Shown here: in pieces, positions 60,561-64,000 of the stretch
Layout of the letters: each line of letters opens with the position of its first letter
How positions within the stretch are numbered: position 1 is the stretch's first letter
Assembly (NCBI GenBank): GCA_021777375.1
Contig: JAJYDV010000002.1
Coordinates: 1 to 64,000, forward strand
Reading direction: 5' to 3'
DNA from: a bacterium
GTDB lineage: Bacteria; Patescibacteriota; Saccharimonadia; Saccharimonadales; UBA4665
DNA: 64,000 bases
The notes under the pieces: generated by a model
Database searches by the model: none
Told to the model about the DNA's origin: nothing
Seen by the model: the letters and a program-made list of their open reading frames with translations, nothing else
Translations under genes and position numbers: made by a program

Positions 60561-63500
60561 ATGGCAACACGTAATACTTACGGTACGGACATTGCCGATT
60601 TCGATGCAGTAAGACTGGCGATCGCCAGCCCAGCAGATATTCTCGAGTGGAGTTATGGCGAAGTTACTAAACCCGAAACCATAAATTATCGGACCCAAAA
60701 GCCGGAGCGTGACGGGCTGTTTTGTGAACGAATTTTTGGGCCAGTCAAAGATATTAACCCGCATGACGCAAAGTACAAAGGCGTTCGTAGTAGAGAAGCG
60801 GCTGTCGATAAGAATGGAGACCTAGTAACTAAGAGCATTGTTCGTCGTGAACGTATGGGGCACATTAATTTGGCGGTTCCAGTTGCTCATATTTGGTTTT
60901 TGCGTGGAACTCCCAGTGCTATGGGCCTACTCTTGGGCATGACCGTAAAAAACCTTGAACGTGTTGCTTATTTTGCCAGCTTTATCATTATTTCGGTAGA
61001 TAGCGACAAGCGTGATCAGCTGCTAGCTGACAAAGAAGCTGAATTTAATGCTGCAAAAGAGGCTATTAAGCTACGGTTTGAAAAAGAGGCAACTGAGGAC
61101 AATGCCAACGTCAGAGCTCTTGCAGAGATGCAAACCAAGGAGATTGAGGAGCTAAGTAAAGATTTCGAGAATTACCGCGAACAGTTGGGTGCTTTAGTCA
61201 AGCAAAACTTGATTAGTGAAACCGATTACCGGGTTCTGCCTGACGAACTACGGGCAATCGTAAAAGTCGGCATGGGCGGTGCAGCATTGAAAGAATTATT
61301 AGACGAGATTGATCTTACTACGTTAATAAATGATTTAAATGCTGAAGTCGAAGAAGCCAAAGGTCAGCGTCGTAAGCGTTTAATGAAACGTTTAAGATTA
61401 ATTGAGAGTATTGAACGGGCCGGTATACATCCCGGAAGTATGTGTCTATCGATTCTTCCGGTTATTCCTCCCGATCTTCGTCCAATGGTTCAGCTTACCG
61501 GTGGACGTTTTGCCACCTCTGATTTAAATGATCTATATAGGCGGGTTATCAATCGTAATAATCGCCTTAAGAAGCTTATTGATTTAAACGCTCCGGAAGT
61601 AATAAGACGTAACGAGCAACGAATGCTCCAAGAAGCAATTGACGCCTTAATTGACAACTCAGCTGCTAGAGGTGGCCGTGCTGTAGCGGCTACGGGACAG
61701 CGACGTCGATTGAAGTCACTGAGCGATATGCTTAAGGGAAAACAAGGTCGTTTTCGCCAGAATCTTCTTGGTAAGCGTGTTGACTACTCCGGCCGATCGG
61801 TAATTGTCTCCGGTCCTGAGCTTAAGATTCATCAGTGTGGTTTACCAAAAATGATGGCTCTGGAGTTATTTAAGCCCTTTGTTATTGGTGAGTTAATCAA
61901 TAACGAGCATGCTCATAACATTCGAAGCGCTACACGTTTAATTGAGTTGGGCGAGACAGTGGTTTGGGATGCCTTAGATGAAGTTATTAATGGTAAGTAT
62001 GTACTACTTAACCGCGCACCAAGTCTACATCGTTTAAGTATCCAAGCTTTTCAACCGGTACTAATCGAAGGACGGGCAATCCAACTTCATCCCTTAGTTT
62101 GCCGTGGGTTTAACGCCGACTTTGATGGAGACCAGATGGCGGTTCACCTTCCTTTGAGCGATGACGCGCAAGAAGAAGCCAGGACGATTATGGCGGCCAA
62201 CCGAAACTTACTAAAACCAGCCGATGGATCACCAATTTTACACATCGAACAAGATATAGTTTTAGGTTGCTACTACCTGACCTACGCCCGCCCGGGCCTT
62301 AACGAAAATGTTCACATTTTAAGTAGTATTAACGAGTTAATTTTGTCTTTGGATAGCGGCCAACTTAGTCTTCAATCTCCAGTAACTTTGCCGTTTCGGG
62401 GAGTAATACGAACCACTACCGCAGGCCGGATTTTATTTAACGAGACATTCCCAGAGGATTTTCCATTTCACGATGAACCAATGACCAAAAAACGTTTACA
62501 AAGCGTGATGGCTGAGGTTTATGCCCGCTATGGTCAGGAGCGTACGGCAGAGATTGCCGATGATCTAAAAGATTTGGGCTTCACTTACGCTACGATTTCC
62601 GGACTTAGTATGGGAATGAGTGATTTTGAACGAATCAAGGGTATGGATGAACTAATTAATGTTGGCGATGAGCGATCAGCAGCTATTTCCGCTCAATATG
62701 AGCAAGGTTTTATAACTGAGTCGGAACGCGTTCGCCTTGTCGTAGATAACTGGACAAAAATTGAAAACCAAGTTCAAGATTTACTAGCCGAGCAGACTGT
62801 AAATCGCGACTCTTCAATGGCCATTGCAATTACTTCGGGCGCAAGAGGAAATATTTCTCAGATGAAAATGACTGTCGGTATGGTAGGCGTGCTACAAGAC
62901 GCTGCCGGTCGTACCATTGAGCTGCCGATTAAGTCCAGCTACATTAGCGGTCTTGACCCGCTAGAGTATTTCACTGGCACACGAGGCACTCGTAAGGCGT
63001 TAATAGATATCGCCTTAAAAACTGCCGACGCTGGCTACTTAACCCGTCGCTTAGTTGACGTTTCTCAGGACGTGTTTACGATTAATGACGACTTAGCCGA
63101 TCCCGGATTCTCAATGCTTCGTGAAGATGCCGCTGCTATTGGTACAAGTTACGCTTCGCGTTTGACAGGTCGCTATGCTGCCGAAAACATTGCTAAGTAT
63201 GTTAAGCTCGGTGAACTCATTACCCCGGAAATAGCCCAAGCAATTGAAACAGACACTAAGCTTGACGGTGTAAAAATAATGAGTGCATTGTCATGCATGA
63301 ACGTTCGCGGGGTGCCAAGCCGAAGCTATGGCGTTGATCCGGCAACCGGTAAGTTAGTCAGTTCTCACCATCCGATTGGTGTAATTGCTGCTCAGAGTAT
63401 TGGTGAGCCTGGCACGCAACTAAGCTTAGACTCGAAGCACCGTTCCGGTGCTCTAGTAGCCGATGATGCTGCCCAGGGTCTTAGCCGTATTGAGGAGTTA

Positions 63501-64000
63501 TTTGAATGTCGAACTCCTAAAGGTGTTGCCTATTTGTCAGATATTAGCGGTACTGTTAACGCTTGGGAAGAAGGCGATCATTACGTGGTTCAAATTACGG
63601 CTCACGGTAAGAAGAATCTTAGCTTTGAGCTAGGTGAGCGAAAATCAAAGTTGGCTAGTGGCACTGATGTGCAAGTTGGTGACGTGATTGCTTCCAACGA
63701 AGACGGAAGCGAGCCGTTAATTGCCCCGATGGCTGGCCGCCTCAGTATTAGTGATACTACCTTGCAAATTACACCGACAAAGCAAAGTGTATTGCGCTAT
63801 GAGATACCAGGTATAAAGCAGTTGCTTGTTGCAGATGGTGATAAGGTTGTCGCCGGACAAAGATTGACCAACGGTTCAATAAATCTTCATGATTTAATGC
63901 GTTTACAAGGGGTAGAATCAACACAACGCTACATCATGAACGAGATTTTAAAAATTTTTGTCAGCCAGGGCCAAAATATTGCCGATAAGCACCTGGAAAT
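60561..64000 (+). CDS. rpoC: RNA polymerase beta' subunit (3' end beyond window)
   Basis: At least 1146 aa, open at the right edge. The ATG at 60561 has a strong AAGGAGG upstream, one base after rpoB. It keeps C55 in GLFCERIFGP, KRVDYSGRSVIVSGPELKI and the catalytic NADFDGDQMAVHLPLS. The bridge/trigger region has GVIAAQSIGEPGTQL. Both structural zinc sites are lost: residues 64-88 carry no Cys, and of the second set only C912 remains, with L845, P919 and S922 at the other positions. It is otherwise a normal active polymerase subunit. Confidence 0.97.
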   Translation, partial: MATRNTYGTDIADFDAVRLAIASPADILEWSYGEVTKPETINYRTQKPERDGLFCERIFGPVKDINPHDAKYKGVRSREAAVDKNGDLVTKSIVRRERMGHINLAVPVAHIWFLRGTPSAMGLLLGMTVKNLERVAYFASFIIISVDSDKRDQLLADKEAEFNAAKEAIKLRFEKEATEDNANVRALAEMQTKEIEELSKDFENYREQLGALVKQNLISETDYRVLPDELRAIVKVGMGGAALKELLDEIDLTTLINDLNAEVEEAKGQRRKRLMKRLRLIESIERAGIHPGSMCLSILPVIPPDLRPMVQLTGGRFATSDLNDLYRRVINRNNRLKKLIDLNAPEVIRRNEQRMLQEAIDALIDNSAARGGRAVAATGQRRRLKSLSDMLKGKQGRFRQNLLGKRVDYSGRSVIVSGPELKIHQCGLPKMMALELFKPFVIGELINNEHAHNIRSATRLIELGETVVWDALDEVINGKYVLLNRAPSLHRLSIQAFQPVLIEGRAIQLHPLVCRGFNADFDGDQMAVHLPLSDDAQEEARTIMAANRNLLKPADGSPILHIEQDIVLGCYYLTYARPGLNENVHILSSINELILSLDSGQLSLQSPVTLPFRGVIRTTTAGRILFNETFPEDFPFHDEPMTKKRLQSVMAEVYARYGQERTAEIADDLKDLGFTYATISGLSMGMSDFERIKGMDELINVGDERSAAISAQYEQGFITESERVRLVVDNWTKIENQVQDLLAEQTVNRDSSMAIAITSGARGNISQMKMTVGMVGVLQDAAGRTIELPIKSSYISGLDPLEYFTGTRGTRKALIDIALKTADAGYLTRRLVDVSQDVFTINDDLADPGFSMLREDAAAIGTSYASRLTGRYAAENIAKYVKLGELITPEIAQAIETDTKLDGVKIMSALSCMNVRGVPSRSYGVDPATGKLVSSHHPIGVIAAQSIGEPGTQLSLDSKHRSGALVADDAAQGLSRIEELFECRTPKGVAYLSDISGTVNAWEEGDHYVVQITAHGKKNLSFELGERKSKLASGTDVQVGDVIASNEDGSEPLIAPMAGRLSISDTTLQITPTKQSVLRYEIPGIKQLLVADGDKVVAGQRLTNGSINLHDLMRLQGVESTQRYIMNEILKIFVSQGQNIADKHLE

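Noticed and set aside
1-64000. Alternative genetic code (UGA as Gly, as in Gracilibacteria/SR1)
   Set aside because: Core genes such as rpiB and radA end in TGA at the expected length, and I found no in-frame TGA inside conserved proteins.

Overview
The window looks like a chromosomal stretch of a Patescibacteria/CPR bacterium, most likely Candidatus Saccharibacteria (TM7) or a close relative. This rests on small tightly packed genes, short intergenic gaps, overlapping convergent gene ends, a GatCAB amidotransferase next to a tRNA-Gln, many short lineage-type membrane proteins, and standard stop usage. TGA ends rpiB and radA, so the Gracilibacteria/SR1 code does not apply. GC content is moderate, a little above 40% by eye. 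There is no rRNA, CRISPR array, insertion sequence or prophage. The assignment is from memory of gene families, not from a search.

Layout. 1-5203: tRNA-Gln(CUG), divergent repair genes rarA and a 3-methyladenine glycosylase gene, an L,D-transpeptidase, rmuC and a GH63-like glycosidase. 5278-11473: pheST, an anchored FKBP, a glutaredoxin/trxB pair and ppa. 11571-19748: a carbon-metabolism run with gapdh, rpiB, rpe, split transketolase, class II aldolase and a PfkB kinase, ending in an orphan 415-aa protein and a LOG-like protein. 19823-30933: uvrB, gatC-gatA-(unknown membrane gene)-gatB, two small envelope genes, dnaE, a small membrane gene and a TrmH methyltransferase. 31021-34014: a PilB-type pilus ATPase and a convergent Asn/Ser/Thr-rich anchored protein. 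34015-44160: rplS, rnhB, pepN, nusA, clpC, an anchored coiled-coil protein and radA. 44168-54827: class A PBP, tyrS, recG, rsmD, a polytopic membrane protein, tRNA-Leu(UAG), hisS and tig. 54839-56095: three small unknown genes. 56159-64000: clpP, rpoB and the start of rpoC, which runs off the window.

Functional links. The carbon genes form a lower-glycolysis/non-oxidative pentose phosphate module. clpC and clpP each carry a CIRCE operator, placing them under HrcA heat-shock control. GatCAB fits indirect Gln-tRNA formation for the tRNA-Gln at the left end. The L,D-transpeptidase and PBP build peptidoglycan, and PilB points to a type IV pilus.

Most notable observations: (1) cysteines of both RpoC structural zinc sites, and of the expected PilB Cys4 site, are replaced, while RadA keeps its zinc finger; (2) many genes have a -10-like box only about 5-13 nt before the start codon and no Shine-Dalgarno, suggesting widespread leaderless transcription; (3) two CIRCE operators have a -35-like TTGACT in the spacer; (4) the nusA leader has an intrinsic-terminator-like hairpin and the rpoB leader has a complement to its own ribosome-binding site; (5) several lineage-type unknown genes are embedded in core operons.
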